A stretch of 64,000 nt of DNA, taken from assembly GCF_019645815.1 (NCBI RefSeq), contig NZ_CP080997.1, forward strand, positions 3,538,880-3,602,879. Reading direction: 5' to 3'. The position numbers and the translations under genes were made by a program. Within the stretch, counting starts at the first letter, position 1. The number at the start of each line of letters is the position of its first letter. Source of the stretch: Mycolicibacter heraklionensis. GTDB lineage: Bacteria > Actinomycetota > Actinomycetes > Mycobacteriales > Mycobacteriaceae. Below the pieces are notes generated by a model, which was not told the origin of the DNA, made no database searches, and saw nothing but the letters and a program-made list of their open reading frames with translations. Shown here piece after piece: positions 1 to 8,720 of this stretch.

Positions 1-186
1 ATCGCCGCCGGGGCGTTCCACGACGTCGACGTCGACCTCATCGTTTTCGACATCATGCTGCTCGCACACGGCTGGGCCCTCAAACGCTGGCACTTCGGCG
101 AGCTGTACACCCTCGATGAGTACATCGGCCTACAGACGCGCTTCACGCTCGACTCGCTGCTCCGCGACGGCGGCACCGGCCGGTAG
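1..186 (+). CDS. TetR-family regulator, C-terminal fragment (5' end outside window)
   Basis: The reading frame is open from base 1 and ends at a TAG at 184-186, giving the last 61 residues of a longer protein. It contains HGWALKRWHF and YTLDEYIGLQ followed by a short polar tail. This pattern resembles the last helix and dimer face of mycobacterial TetR regulators, in which the ligand-binding domain ends with a Trp/Phe-rich loop before a long helix. The DNA-binding domain is outside the window, so the assignment rests on the tail alone. The next gene, on the same strand, starts 75 bases later, so co-transcription is possible. The target is unknown. Confidence 0.55.
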   Translation: MAAGAFHDVDVDLIVFDIMLLAHGWALKRWHFGELYTLDEYIGLQTRFTLDSLLRDGGTGR

Positions 187-260
187 CCCGGGCTCCATAC
201 GGGGACGAAAACATCCCCGGAGCACCACCACGGTGGCCGCCGCGGCATAGGCTGACAGGC

Positions 261-1121
261 ATGCCCAACTCAGGCCCTCTCTCCGGTAAAACCATGTTCA
301 TTTCGGGCGCCAGCCGTGGCATCGGACTGGCGATCGCCAAGCGGGCCGCCCGCGACGGCGCCAACATCGCGCTGATCGCCAAGACCGCCGAGCCCCACCC
401 CAAGCTCGACGGCACGATCTACACCGCGGCCGCCGAGATCGAAGAGGCCGGCGGGCAGGCGCTGCCGATCGTCGGCGACATCCGTGACGGAGACTCCGTG
501 GCCGGTGCCGTGGCCACCGCCGTCGAGCGGTTCGGCGCCATCGACATCTGTGTGAACAACGCCTCGGCGATCAACCTGGGTTCGATCCTCGAGGTACCGC
601 TGAAGCGCTTCGACCTGATGAACGGCATCGAGGTGCGCGGCACCTACGCAGTGTCGCAGGCCTGCATTCCGCACATGATCGGCCGCGAGAATCCGCACAT
701 CCTGACCCTGTCCCCGCCGATCCGGCTGGAGCCCCAATGGCTCAAGCCCACCGCGTACATGATGGCCAAATTCGGGATGACGTTGTGCGCCCTGGGCATG
801 GCCGAGGAACTGCGCGGGCACGGGATCGCCTCCAACACGCTGTGGCCGCGCACCATGATCGCGACCGCCGCGGTGCAGAACCTGCTCGGCGGCGACGAGG
901 CGATGGCCCGGTCCCGCACCCCCGAGATCTACGCCGACGCCGCATACGCCATCGTGACCAAGCCGGCCCGCGACTACACCGGCAACTCCCTGCTGTGCGA
1001 GGACGTGCTGGTGGACTCCGGTGTCACCGATCTGTCGGTCTATGACTGCGTGCCCGGCAGCGACTTGGGCGTGGACCTGTGGGTCGACACCGTCAACCCG
1101 CCGGGGTACGTGCAGAGCTGA
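261..1121 (+). CDS. SDR-family NAD(P)-dependent oxidoreductase
   Basis: This 286-residue protein has a complete Rossmann fold. The cofactor loop GASRGIG is at about residues 16-22 and the NNAS motif at about 98-101. The usual catalytic Tyr-X3-Lys is present as YMMAK at about 165-169. The family reduces or oxidises short hydroxyl or carbonyl substrates. The spacing and the KLDGTIYTAAAEIEEAGG stretch resemble the HSDL2/citronellol-dehydrogenase-like branch, often linked to acyl-chain metabolism. The normal catalytic Ser region reads TLSPP, as in HSDL2-like members. Its 3' end overlaps the convergent histidine kinase gene by 29 bases. The substrate cannot be told from sequence. Confidence 0.85.
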   Translation: MPNSGPLSGKTMFISGASRGIGLAIAKRAARDGANIALIAKTAEPHPKLDGTIYTAAAEIEEAGGQALPIVGDIRDGDSVAGAVATAVERFGAIDICVNNASAINLGSILEVPLKRFDLMNGIEVRGTYAVSQACIPHMIGRENPHILTLSPPIRLEPQWLKPTAYMMAKFGMTLCALGMAEELRGHGIASNTLWPRTMIATAAVQNLLGGDEAMARSRTPEIYADAAYAIVTKPARDYTGNSLLCEDVLVDSGVTDLSVYDCVPGSDLGVDLWVDTVNPPGYVQS

Positions 1122-2535
1122 CCCCGGCCCCGCCGCCACCGGTCGGGATGACCAGCCTGAAGCAGGCGCCCCCGTCGTGCGGAACACAGGTCAGCGTCCC
1201 GCCGTGTGCGACAGCCAGCGCCCGCGCGATCGGCAGCCCCAGTCCCGCACCGCCGTGGTCACGGCCGCGGGCGCTGTCCAGGCGCACCAGCCGATCGAAG
1301 ATCCGCTCGGCGTCCTCGGTGCGAACACCGATGCCGGTGTCGGTGACCACCACCGCGACACCACCGCCGTCTCGACCGACATCGACATTGATCCGCCCGC
1401 CGGGTGCGGTGTAGCGGCGCGCGTTGTCGAGCAGGTTGGACAGAATCTGCGCCACCCGCGTGGGATCGACCCGGACGGTGACGGAGTCCACGCCGGTGCG
1501 CCCGATTCGCAGTTGCGGGGCAAGCAGCGCGGCTCGATCCAGTTGGGTGTCGACGATGCCGACCAGATCGGTGTCTTTGAGCTCCAGCGGCAGCCCCGCG
1601 TCGATGTAGCTCAGGTCCAGCATGTCGGTGACCAGCCGGGTTGCCCGCCGTGCCTCGGTCAACAGCAGGCTGGCGCGACGATGCTGGCGAAGCACTTCGG
1701 GTTCGATTGCGTCGTCGCTGATGGACGGGCCGACATGCACGCTGACGTTGCCGGCAATCTGCTCCGCGGCGGCCTGCATTCCCGCTATCGGAGTGCGCAG
1801 CTCGTGGGCAGCATCGGCGAGAAAACGCCGTACCGCCGCTTCCGCTCGCTGCGCCCCCTGCGCGGCGCGCTGCGCCCGCTTCTCGGAGTCCTCCAGCTCG
1901 TCGAGCATGTCATCGAAAGCTTCTGCAGCCCTGCCCAGTTCGGTCTTGGGGCGGTCGGGGCGCAGTCGACGGCCCCGGTCTCCGGTGGTGATGTCGCGGG
2001 CGAGATCGGTGAGACGGTCCAGCGGCGCGAGCAGCGCTCGGCTCGCGGCGGCCAGCAGCGTCGATGCGAGCAGCAGGGTCCCCACGCCGGCCTCGATCAT
2101 CAGGCGCCGCAATCTGCGCAGCGTCTCATCGGACTCGGTGGTGTCGGCGACCAGGATCACCCGGTCGCCGTTGGCCAACGGATGTACCAGGACCGTCGCG
2201 GTGTCGTCGGGCTCCAGTGGCGGAGCCGGAATCTTCGATCCGGTGGTGGCGTCGGGCTCGATCGCGGGATCGCCGTAGCTGGTGCCGTCGGCGGTGACGA
2301 CCAGAGCGGCGATGATGCCGCCGTTGAGTTGTTCCGACATCTGTTCAGCCGAGATTCCCAGTGCCACCAAGGAATCCGCTCGCGCCGTGGCCGCTGCCAG
2401 CCGTTCGTGCACGCTGCGCGTTGCCAGCGCGGTCAAGGTGGCGTTGATCACCAGCCCCATCGCCAGCATCAGCACTGCGAGCAGCGCCAGCACCATCACC
2501 GTCAGCCGGCGCCGTAGCGAGGGGGTGGCGGTCAT
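1093..2535 (-). CDS. Two-component sensor histidine kinase
   Basis: This 480-residue membrane kinase has a transmembrane segment at about 11-33, a short extracytoplasmic domain, a second membrane segment near 150-170 and a HAMP linker. The phosphoacceptor motif is HELRTP with His244. The ATPase domain shows an N box (NLLDNARRY), DTGIGV and GGAGLGLPIA. It should autophosphorylate and pass phosphate to the response regulator encoded just upstream. The regulator stop and kinase start overlap as ATGA at 2532-2535, so translation is coupled. It resembles the mycobacterial TrcS and Rv0600c/Rv0601c group. I cannot separate these by eye, so no symbol is given. The stimulus is unknown. Confidence 0.9.
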   Translation of the reverse strand: MTATPSLRRRLTVMVLALLAVLMLAMGLVINATLTALATRSVHERLAAATARADSLVALGISAEQMSEQLNGGIIAALVVTADGTSYGDPAIEPDATTGSKIPAPPLEPDDTATVLVHPLANGDRVILVADTTESDETLRRLRRLMIEAGVGTLLLASTLLAAASRALLAPLDRLTDLARDITTGDRGRRLRPDRPKTELGRAAEAFDDMLDELEDSEKRAQRAAQGAQRAEAAVRRFLADAAHELRTPIAGMQAAAEQIAGNVSVHVGPSISDDAIEPEVLRQHRRASLLLTEARRATRLVTDMLDLSYIDAGLPLELKDTDLVGIVDTQLDRAALLAPQLRIGRTGVDSVTVRVDPTRVAQILSNLLDNARRYTAPGGRINVDVGRDGGGVAVVVTDTGIGVRTEDAERIFDRLVRLDSARGRDHGGAGLGLPIARALAVAHGGTLTCVPHDGGACFRLVIPTGGGGAGVSSARTPAG

Positions 2536-3254
2536 GAACCCGAAAGTTCCAGCCGGTAACCGATCCCGCGCACCGTATGCAGGATCCGCGGTCCGTGCGC
2601 CTCGAGCTTTTGCCGCAGCCCGCTGATGTGGACCTGCACCAGGTTGGGGTCGTAGGCCTCATAACCCCATACCGCGTTGAGGATCTGTGCGCTGCTGACG
2701 ATGCGGCCTCGTTGTTCGACAAGGTAGATCAGGACTCGCAGCTCAGTGGCGGTCAAGCCCAGCGGGGTGCCCGACCGGGAGGCCACTCCGGCGTCGACGT
2801 CGACCATCAGATCGCCGAACTGCACGGCAGCCGGCAACCGGCCCCGTCGGCGTAGCACCGCACCGACCCGCGACACCAGTTCGGCCAGCTCGAACGGCTT
2901 GACCACGTAATCGTCGGCGCCGCCGTCAAGACCGCGCAGCCGGTCGGGTAAGCCGTCGCGCGCGGTGAGCAGCACCACCCCCACCTCGCCCCAACGCAGG
3001 ATCACGTCCATCAGCGCGAAGCCGTCGCGCCCCGGCAGCATGACGTCGAGCACCACCAGATCCGGCCGGAAGCCGTCCAGCACCTCCTCCAGCCCGTGCC
3101 CGTCGGGCTGGGTGTCGGTGAGGTAGCCGGCATCGGCCAGCGCCTCGCTGACCATCTCGCGGATGGTCTCGGAGTCCTCTACAACCAGCACCCGCGGCGT
3201 CCCCACGCTGAAGGGCGTACCGCCGCGACGGTCGGCGGACCGGGAATCGGCCAT
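2532..3254 (-). CDS. OmpR/PhoB-type response regulator
   Basis: The receiver domain has the acidic pair E26-D27, phosphoacceptor Asp70 (VVLDVMLPG) and Lys in the VVKPFELAEL loop. A winged-helix DNA-binding domain follows, ending in HTVRGIGYRLE. I chose the ATG at 3254, giving 240 residues. An upstream in-frame extension to 3359 has no receiver homology and runs through the likely promoter. It is the partner of the overlapping kinase gene and resembles mycobacterial TcrA/TrcR. A direct repeat 70-90 bases upstream (3325-3343) has the 11-base spacing typical of OmpR-type dimers and may be its own binding site. Confidence 0.88.
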   Translation of the reverse strand: MADSRSADRRGGTPFSVGTPRVLVVEDSETIREMVSEALADAGYLTDTQPDGHGLEEVLDGFRPDLVVLDVMLPGRDGFALMDVILRWGEVGVVLLTARDGLPDRLRGLDGGADDYVVKPFELAELVSRVGAVLRRRGRLPAAVQFGDLMVDVDAGVASRSGTPLGLTATELRVLIYLVEQRGRIVSSAQILNAVWGYEAYDPNLVQVHISGLRQKLEAHGPRILHTVRGIGYRLELSGS

Positions 3255-3324
3255 GGTCCATTGATAACACCGTGACGCCCCGTTGGGCATCCAACTGGTG
3301 CAGCTTTCGCCCACCGTCGCGGTC

Positions 3325-3343
3325 TTCAGGTTCACTTCAAGTT
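3325..3343. promoter_or_regulatory. Putative OmpR-type regulator binding site (direct repeat)
   Basis: TTCAGGTT at 3325-3332 is repeated as TTCAAGTT at 3336-3343, an 11-base start-to-start spacing. OmpR/PhoB-family dimers bind tandem half-sites at one helical turn. The site lies between the divergent response regulator gene and the first PPE gene. It could serve autoregulation, PPE control or both. This is inference from spacing alone. Confidence 0.35.
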
Positions 3344-3424
3344 GGCTGTCTACGGTCACGGTGACCGAGTACGCCCGGCGACCCGTCGCACCGGCGCGAA
3401 CACCGGGGAAATTCAGGAGACACG

Positions 3425-3454
3425 ATGACGGCTACTACCAACAGGACTGTCTGA
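3425..3454 (+). other. Short upstream ORF (9 codons) before the first PPE gene
   Basis: A Shine-Dalgarno-like GGAG at 3416-3419 precedes ATG at 3425, and the frame encodes MTATTNRTV then TGA at 3452-3454. The PPE start codon follows two bases later at 3457. The arrangement fits a leader ORF translated to deliver ribosomes to the PPE start, which has no good SD of its own. It may simply be a chance ORF. Confidence 0.35.
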
Positions 3455-3456
3455 CA

Positions 3457-4752
3457 ATGGATTTCGCAATGCTGCCGCCAGAGGTCAACTCGAGCCGGAT
3501 GTATTCGGGGGCGGGAGCGCAGCCGTTGCTGGCCGCAGCCACCGCCTGGAGCGCCCTGGCCGCCGAACTGAACGGCATGGGTCTGGCGTATGACTCGATG
3601 ATCGACGAGCTGTCCGCCGGCTGGGCCGGGCCCAGCGCCGCCGCGATGGCCGCCGCGGCGGCACCGTACGCCCAGTGGATGCATGCCACCGCGGCCCAGG
3701 CCGAACACACCGCTTCGGCGGCCAGGACGGCTGCCGCCGCCTACGACGCGGCGTTCGCGATGACCGTGCCTCCCCCGGCGGTCACCGCCAACCGCACCCA
3801 GATGGTGTCCCTGCTGACCACCAACTACTTGGGTCAAAACACCGCTGCCATCGCCGCCACCGACGCCCAGTACTACGAAATGTGGGCCCAGGACGCCACC
3901 GCCATGTACGGCTACGCCACCAACTCCGCCGCTGCCACCAGACTGGCCCCGTTCACCCAGCCGCCGCGCACCACCAATCCCGCCGGGGCGGCAAATCAGG
4001 CCGGTGCGGTCGGCCAGGCCGCCGCCACCGCAACCGGCAGCCACGCCGATACCGCCGTCGCCGCGATCACCCAGGCCCTGCAGGGCCTCAGCGCGCCGGG
4101 ATCGGCGGCGGCGATGGAGCCCGGGCTGGCGGCGTCCTACCTGGCGTTGGCCTCCAGCTTGTTCGGCACCTTCGTCATCGACTCGGCCGGAACCTTCGGC
4201 GTGGACGCGGCCGGCACCTTCGGGATCGACCTGATCGGCGTCGGCGAGATCGAGAGCGAACTGCTGCCGGAGATGGAGATGTTCGAAGCGCTGGAACCGG
4301 TGAGCGCCGAACTGGGCGAAGCCGCCACGCTCAGCGGACTGTCGGTCCCGCAGTCCTGGGCCACCGCGGCGCCGACGACGACCGTGATCCAGCAGGTCGG
4401 CGGCGCGTTGCCGACCGCCGCGCCAGGTGCGGTCCCCACCGCCGCAGCCGGCGCCACCGCTCTGCCACTGGCCGCCATCGGCGCCGCCGGACTGGCCGGC
4501 CGGGCCACCGCCGGCTTCGGCCGGGGCCGCCGCGGCAACACCAGTCCGAAACCAACCCCCAAACGGGCGCCGCGCGGCATCGTCAAACAGCGTGACCAAC
4601 CCGAGCAGCCGGAGAAACCCCCGGTTCGGCCGTTGGGCGGCCCGATCACCCGGATCTCCGGCGAGCTGCGAGAGCTGGCCGACCTGCGCGATGCCGGAAT
4701 CCTCACCGAAGAAGAGTTCACCCAGGAAAAGCAGCGCCTCCTCGGCCGGTAG
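3457..4752 (+). CDS. PPE family protein, SVP type, with SHOCT-like C-terminus
   Basis: This 431-residue PPE protein starts with MDFAMLPPEVNSSRMYSGAG. The W-A-G turn needed for PE/PPE-type secretion is near residue 50, and GLSVPQSW marks the SVP subclass. The PPE domain covers about 1-180. An Ala-rich middle contains three GTF-x-x-D repeats (about 230-255). A Pro/Lys-rich linker leads to an unusual last 30 residues, ELRELADLRDAGILTEEEF and KQRLLGR. These match the SHOCT oligomerisation domain pattern of a leucine helix, DAGILTEEEF turn and Lys-Leu-rich helix. The ATG at 3457 was chosen because the PPE domain begins there. No PE partner is adjacent. It is probably exported by ESX-5. Confidence 0.9.
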   Translation: MDFAMLPPEVNSSRMYSGAGAQPLLAAATAWSALAAELNGMGLAYDSMIDELSAGWAGPSAAAMAAAAAPYAQWMHATAAQAEHTASAARTAAAAYDAAFAMTVPPPAVTANRTQMVSLLTTNYLGQNTAAIAATDAQYYEMWAQDATAMYGYATNSAAATRLAPFTQPPRTTNPAGAANQAGAVGQAAATATGSHADTAVAAITQALQGLSAPGSAAAMEPGLAASYLALASSLFGTFVIDSAGTFGVDAAGTFGIDLIGVGEIESELLPEMEMFEALEPVSAELGEAATLSGLSVPQSWATAAPTTTVIQQVGGALPTAAPGAVPTAAAGATALPLAAIGAAGLAGRATAGFGRGRRGNTSPKPTPKRAPRGIVKQRDQPEQPEKPPVRPLGGPITRISGELRELADLRDAGILTEEEFTQEKQRLLGR

Positions 4753-4757
4753 CAGCT

Positions 4758-6032
4758 ATGGATTTCGCACTGTTGCCGCCGGAGGTCAACTCCGGCCGAA
4801 TGTATTCCGGCGCGGGCGCCGGCCCCTTGCTGGCCGCGGCGTCGTCCTGGGATGCGCTGGGCGCCGAACTGCACGCCGCGGGACTCGCCTACACCTCGGT
4901 GCTCACCGAACTGAGCTCCGGCTGGGCAGGCCCCAGCGCGCGGGCAATGGCCGCCGCCGCGGCCCCGTACGCCCAGTGGCTGTACACCGCCGCGATCCAG
5001 GCCGAGGAGACTGCCATCGCGGCCCGCGCCGCGACCGCCGCCTACGAGTCCGCTTTCGCCATGACCGTGCCGCCGCCGGTCATCGCCGCCAACCGCAGCC
5101 TGCTGATGACGCTGGTCGCGACCAACTTCCTGGGCCAGAACACGCCGGCGATCGCGGCCACCGAGGCCCACTACTACGAGATGTGGGCCCAGGACGCCAC
5201 CGCCATGTATGGCTACGCCGCCGGCGCCGCCGCCGCCAGCAGGCTGACCCCGTTCCGTCAACCACCGCGCACCACCAACTCCGCTGCTGCGTCGGCCCAG
5301 TCAGCGGCCGTCATGCAGGCGGCCGCCACCACCTCGGAGGGCCACGGCGAGGGCGTCATCACCACTGTCACCCATGCGCTGGAATCCTCGTCGGCCCTGG
5401 CCGAAGCCGTTGGCGCGGACGCGCTCTTGATCAGCGAACCCGCGATGGAGGTCGGCATCGCCGGGGTCGAGCTGGTTGTCGACTCGATGGGCACGTTCGG
5501 CATCGACGCGCTCGGCACGTTCTTGTTCGACGCGATGGGTGCCGCCGAGATCGGCCAGGAGTTGCTGCGCGCCGCGATGACCGGCGCGCTGCCGATCTCG
5601 GCCAACCTGGCCTCGGCGACGTCGATCAGCGGCCTGTCGGTGCCGCTGGCCTGGGCGTCGGCCGCACCGGCGGTGGTGGCTCCGCAGATCGGCATGTCGC
5701 TGGTCTCCGTCGGCACGGCAGCCGGGACGTCCGCCGTCCCGGCCGTCGCCGCCGGCGAGATGATGATCCCCGCGGTGGGCATGACTGCGGCCGGCGTGGC
5801 CGGAAGGGCCGGAGCGGGCGCCGCCAGCGGCCGCCGTATCCCGACTGCCGGTACCACCGCCCCGGCGCCGGCACGGCCGGCCGACGAGCTGCCGGAGTTG
5901 CCGGCACACTCAGCGCTCGGCCTGTTGATGGGGGCGGACATCGAACTGCGTGAGCTGGCCGAGCTGCGCAACGCCGGGATTATCACCGACGAGGAGTACG
6001 CGCTGGAAAAGCGCAGCCTGGTCGGACGTTAG
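4758..6032 (+). CDS. PPE family protein, SVP type, with SHOCT-like C-terminus (paralogue)
   Basis: This 424-residue protein begins MDFALLPPEVNSGRMYSGAG, five bases after the previous stop, so the two PPE genes form one transcript and arose by duplication. It keeps the W-A-G turn, the GQNTPAIAATE segment and GLSVPLAW (SVP class). Shortened GTF-x-x-D repeats lie near 245-265. Its C-terminus again ends in a SHOCT-like module, ELRELAELRNAGIITDEEY and EKRSLVGR. The middle regions of the two paralogues have diverged, but both ends are conserved, which argues that the tail is under selection. The last four bases overlap the convergent SRAP gene. Confidence 0.9.
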   Translation: MDFALLPPEVNSGRMYSGAGAGPLLAAASSWDALGAELHAAGLAYTSVLTELSSGWAGPSARAMAAAAAPYAQWLYTAAIQAEETAIAARAATAAYESAFAMTVPPPVIAANRSLLMTLVATNFLGQNTPAIAATEAHYYEMWAQDATAMYGYAAGAAAASRLTPFRQPPRTTNSAAASAQSAAVMQAAATTSEGHGEGVITTVTHALESSSALAEAVGADALLISEPAMEVGIAGVELVVDSMGTFGIDALGTFLFDAMGAAEIGQELLRAAMTGALPISANLASATSISGLSVPLAWASAAPAVVAPQIGMSLVSVGTAAGTSAVPAVAAGEMMIPAVGMTAAGVAGRAGAGAASGRRIPTAGTTAPAPARPADELPELPAHSALGLLMGADIELRELAELRNAGIITDEEYALEKRSLVGR

Positions 6033-6775
6033 AGCAGGTAGGCCTGCTCGGGTTGCGGCTCGGCCGGTGCGATCAGCTCAGCTGAGTTGTTTCGCACGCT
6101 GTTGACCAGCGTCGAGACTTCACGTACCGCGATCCCTGCCGCGTCCGGCGGGCGGGCCAGCAGGGTGGTGTCGATCGCCGCGTCCGGATCCAACCAGGTG
6201 TCCCAATGGTTTTCGGGTAACAGCAAGGGCATCCGGTCGTGAATCCCGGCGAGTTCGCCGACGGCCGCAGTGGTGATGATCGCGACGCTGAGCACCGCGT
6301 CGGCGGACCGGTTGGGGCGCCAGACCGACCACAGGCCGGCCGCAAACAGCATCGCGCCGTCACCGTGGATGTAGAACGGCGTCTTGCGGGCCTTGGGCCC
6401 GCCCGGCTCGCTGCGCCATTCGTAGTAGCCGTCCATCGGCACCAGGCAGCGCCGCCGCTGCGCGGACGCGGAGTACACCGGTGAGGTGGTGACCTTCTCG
6501 GCACGGGCGTTGATCAGCAACGGGCCGCCGGACACCGGCGCGCCGTCGGGACCGGCTTTCGTCCACGGCGGCACCAGTCCCCAGCGCATCAGCCGCAGCC
6601 GCCGCGTCGGTGCGTCGCCGGGTATAGAGTGCCGGCTGACCAGGGCCGCGATCGGGTCGGTGGGCGCTACGTTGTAGTTCGGGCCCGTGTCGGCGTCGGC
6701 CGGCATCTCGTTGACCGCATCGATGCGCGTGGCCAGCAACGCCGGATCGGTGGTCACCGCGAAACGCCCGCACAT
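6029..6775 (-). CDS. SRAP-domain abasic-site protein (HMCES/YedK family)
   Basis: This 248-residue protein begins MCGRF, so Cys2 becomes the N-terminal residue after Met removal and can crosslink abasic sites in single-stranded DNA. Other hallmarks are YNVAPT, MRWGLVPPW, NARAEKV, the catalytic Glu in DGYYEW and the catalytic His in IHDRMP. I chose the ATG at 6775 because the family needs Cys at position 2. The longer frame to 6895 would bury it. From memory the H37Rv counterpart is Rv3226c, next to aroA. Here about 10 kb of other genes separate the two. Confidence 0.92.
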   Translation of the reverse strand: MCGRFAVTTDPALLATRIDAVNEMPADADTGPNYNVAPTDPIAALVSRHSIPGDAPTRRLRLMRWGLVPPWTKAGPDGAPVSGGPLLINARAEKVTTSPVYSASAQRRRCLVPMDGYYEWRSEPGGPKARKTPFYIHGDGAMLFAAGLWSVWRPNRSADAVLSVAIITTAAVGELAGIHDRMPLLLPENHWDTWLDPDAAIDTTLLARPPDAAGIAVREVSTLVNSVRNNSAELIAPAEPQPEQAYLL

Positions 6776-6779
6776 ACCT

Positions 6780-7517
6780 TCATGGTGACAGCTCGTCGAT
6801 CCGGGTAGCGGTGACCGCCCAGAACGGCATGTGCACCAGGTTGTCTTCGAGCAGCGGTTGCAGGTACGCGAACCGCTCGGCCAGCGCGCGCACACCGTCC
6901 AGCAGGTCCTCGCGGCCCATCGCCTCCATCACCGCGACCATGTCGGTGAACGCAGTCGGTTCAAAAGTCCCCTGATAGGTCGTGGTGCCGATGTGGTCGA
7001 TCCGCCACCCGGCGGATTCGAGCAGCGGACCGAAGCGCTCCGGCGACAACCCGTCCAATTGCCAGCCGTTGACGTTGTGGCGCCCGGCTTCGAACATGAA
7101 CAGCCGGCCTTGGGGCCTGGTCGCCCGGTGCAGGCTGCGCGCGTAGCGCAACTGGGTTTCTTCGTCGTCCTGGAACAGGTGGTAGAACGCGCTGTCGACC
7201 ACGGTGTCGAACCGGCCGTCGAACCCGACGAGGTCCACCGCGTCGGCCACCTGGAAGTCGACTGTCACACCGGCTTGGGCGGCGTTACGTCGCGCGACCG
7301 CGATGGCGGCCGGGGAAAGATCCAGTCCTGTTGTCGAATAGCCATGGGCCGCATAGTGAATCGCGTGGTGACCGGAGCCGGTTCCGGGGTCGAGGACTTC
7401 CCCGCGCAGCGCGCCGCACGCCACCAGTTGCTGCACCACCGGCTGCGGACGGCCGATGTCCCACGGCTCGGGAGGGCTTGCCGGCGCCGCGGCGCCGAGC
7501 TCGGTATCGCTGTTCAT
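6780..7517 (-). CDS. Class I SAM-dependent methyltransferase
   Basis: This protein of about 245 residues has the SAM-binding motif VLDPGTGSGHHAIHYA (about 40-55). TTGLDLSP forms the acidic loop after strand 2, and DTVVDSAFYHLF follows. DPGTG replaces the more common D-x-G-x-G spelling but keeps the Gly pattern. Start at ATG 7517 (MNSDTEL); an ATG three codons upstream is also possible. It ends four bases before the SRAP gene start, so the two are likely co-transcribed. The substrate is unknown. The family includes thiopurine-like and small-molecule methyltransferases. Confidence 0.8.
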   Translation of the reverse strand: MNSDTELGAAAPASPPEPWDIGRPQPVVQQLVACGALRGEVLDPGTGSGHHAIHYAAHGYSTTGLDLSPAAIAVARRNAAQAGVTVDFQVADAVDLVGFDGRFDTVVDSAFYHLFQDDEETQLRYARSLHRATRPQGRLFMFEAGRHNVNGWQLDGLSPERFGPLLESAGWRIDHIGTTTYQGTFEPTAFTDMVAVMEAMGREDLLDGVRALAERFAYLQPLLEDNLVHMPFWAVTATRIDELSP

Positions 7518-7609
7518 CGCCCCCAACTGTGCGCGAGCCCGGTTAACGAAATCAGAACGCGCGGTGTACGAACGGCGACAGTCGCCCCGGTGATGGCAAG
7601 ATCGCCGCT

Positions 7610-8656
7610 GTGCGCCTCTCCGTCCTCGACCTCACGCCGGTCCGCACCGACCAGTCCACTCCGGATGCACTGGCGGCAACGATGCGACTCGCGACGATCG
7701 CCGACGATCTGGACTACACCCGCTACTGGGTCGCCGAGCACCACAACATCCCATCGGTGGCGGCGACCAGCCCGGCGCTGCTGACCGCGATGATCGCCGC
7801 TGCCACCTCGCGTATTCGGGTGGGCTCGGGTGGAGTGATGTTGCCCAATCATGCGCCCCTGGCCGTGGCCGAGCAGTTCGCGCTGCTGGAGGCCGCCCAT
7901 CCCGGACGTATCGACCTGGGCATCGGACGTGCCTCCGGAGCGGATCCGGTGGCGTCGATGGTGTTGCGCGGCGGACGCGGCGACCATGACAACCAGGGCC
8001 TCAATGATTTTCCCGACAATCTCACCGACGTGATCGCCCTGCTGGGCACCGCGGGAGTGTCAGTGCAACTGGCGGACCGCAGCTACATTCTGCGGTCGAC
8101 GCCGCACGCGCTGACCAGGCCGCGCGTGTTCGTGCTGGGCTCCTCGGTGCAGTCAGCCCTAGTCGCCGCGACCAAGGGGCTGCCCTACGTATTCGGCCAT
8201 CACCTGTTCGGCGAACACACCGACGAGGCGCTGGCGTGCTACCGGTCGCGGTTCGTCCCGAGCGAGCTTGCCGCCGAGCCGGTCGCGTTTTTGACCGTGA
8301 ACACCGTGGTTGCCGAAACGCACGACGAGGCAACGGCTTTGATTCTTCCGTATCTGCGGCTGCAGGCCCGAACCGCGACCGGACAACCACCCGGCCCCCT
8401 GGAACTGGTCGAAGACGCCGAGCACGCAGCTCTCACTCCGCAGCAGCACCGCGTCGCGCAGGGCGAACTCGAACGGGCCGTGGTCGGAACACCGGCCGAA
8501 GCGCTCACGCAACTGCAGCAACTGGCCGACCGGTTCGGCGTGGACGAGTTGATGCTCAACCCGGTCGCATCCGCCCGGCGCGGCACCGACCCAGCCCGCG
8601 CACCGGGGCGCGAATCCACTCTGCGACTATTAGCTGAAGCGGCATCGACAAAGTGA
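7610..8656 (+). CDS. LLM-class flavin-dependent monooxygenase (luciferase-like)
   Basis: This 348-residue TIM-barrel flavoprotein has YWVAEHHNIPSVAATSPA early in the chain, then RIRVGSGGVMLPNH and LGIGRASG. These are signatures of the luciferase-like branch that uses FMN or F420. It starts with GTG at 7610, divergent from the methyltransferase across about 90 bases. Close relatives are annotated as alkanal monooxygenase-like and their physiological substrate is mostly unknown. Because fbiA/fbiB for F420 are in the same window, F420 use is possible but cannot be read from the sequence. Confidence 0.85.
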   Translation: MRLSVLDLTPVRTDQSTPDALAATMRLATIADDLDYTRYWVAEHHNIPSVAATSPALLTAMIAAATSRIRVGSGGVMLPNHAPLAVAEQFALLEAAHPGRIDLGIGRASGADPVASMVLRGGRGDHDNQGLNDFPDNLTDVIALLGTAGVSVQLADRSYILRSTPHALTRPRVFVLGSSVQSALVAATKGLPYVFGHHLFGEHTDEALACYRSRFVPSELAAEPVAFLTVNTVVAETHDEATALILPYLRLQARTATGQPPGPLELVEDAEHAALTPQQHRVAQGELERAVVGTPAEALTQLQQLADRFGVDELMLNPVASARRGTDPARAPGRESTLRLLAEAASTK

Positions 8657-8720
8657 ACAACAGGTGAAGGCAAACCAACACCAGAGGGCTGCTCGGTGAA
8701 TGTTTCGGGTGCCTTTTCCA

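Noticed and set aside
1021..2517. 498-codon + strand frame opposite the histidine kinase
   Set aside because: Composition and overlap show it is a shadow of the kinase gene, which has all catalytic motifs.
3283..3456. Longer N-terminus for the first PPE protein
   Set aside because: The PPE domain begins at 3457, and the extra 58 codons cross the promoter and leader ORF.
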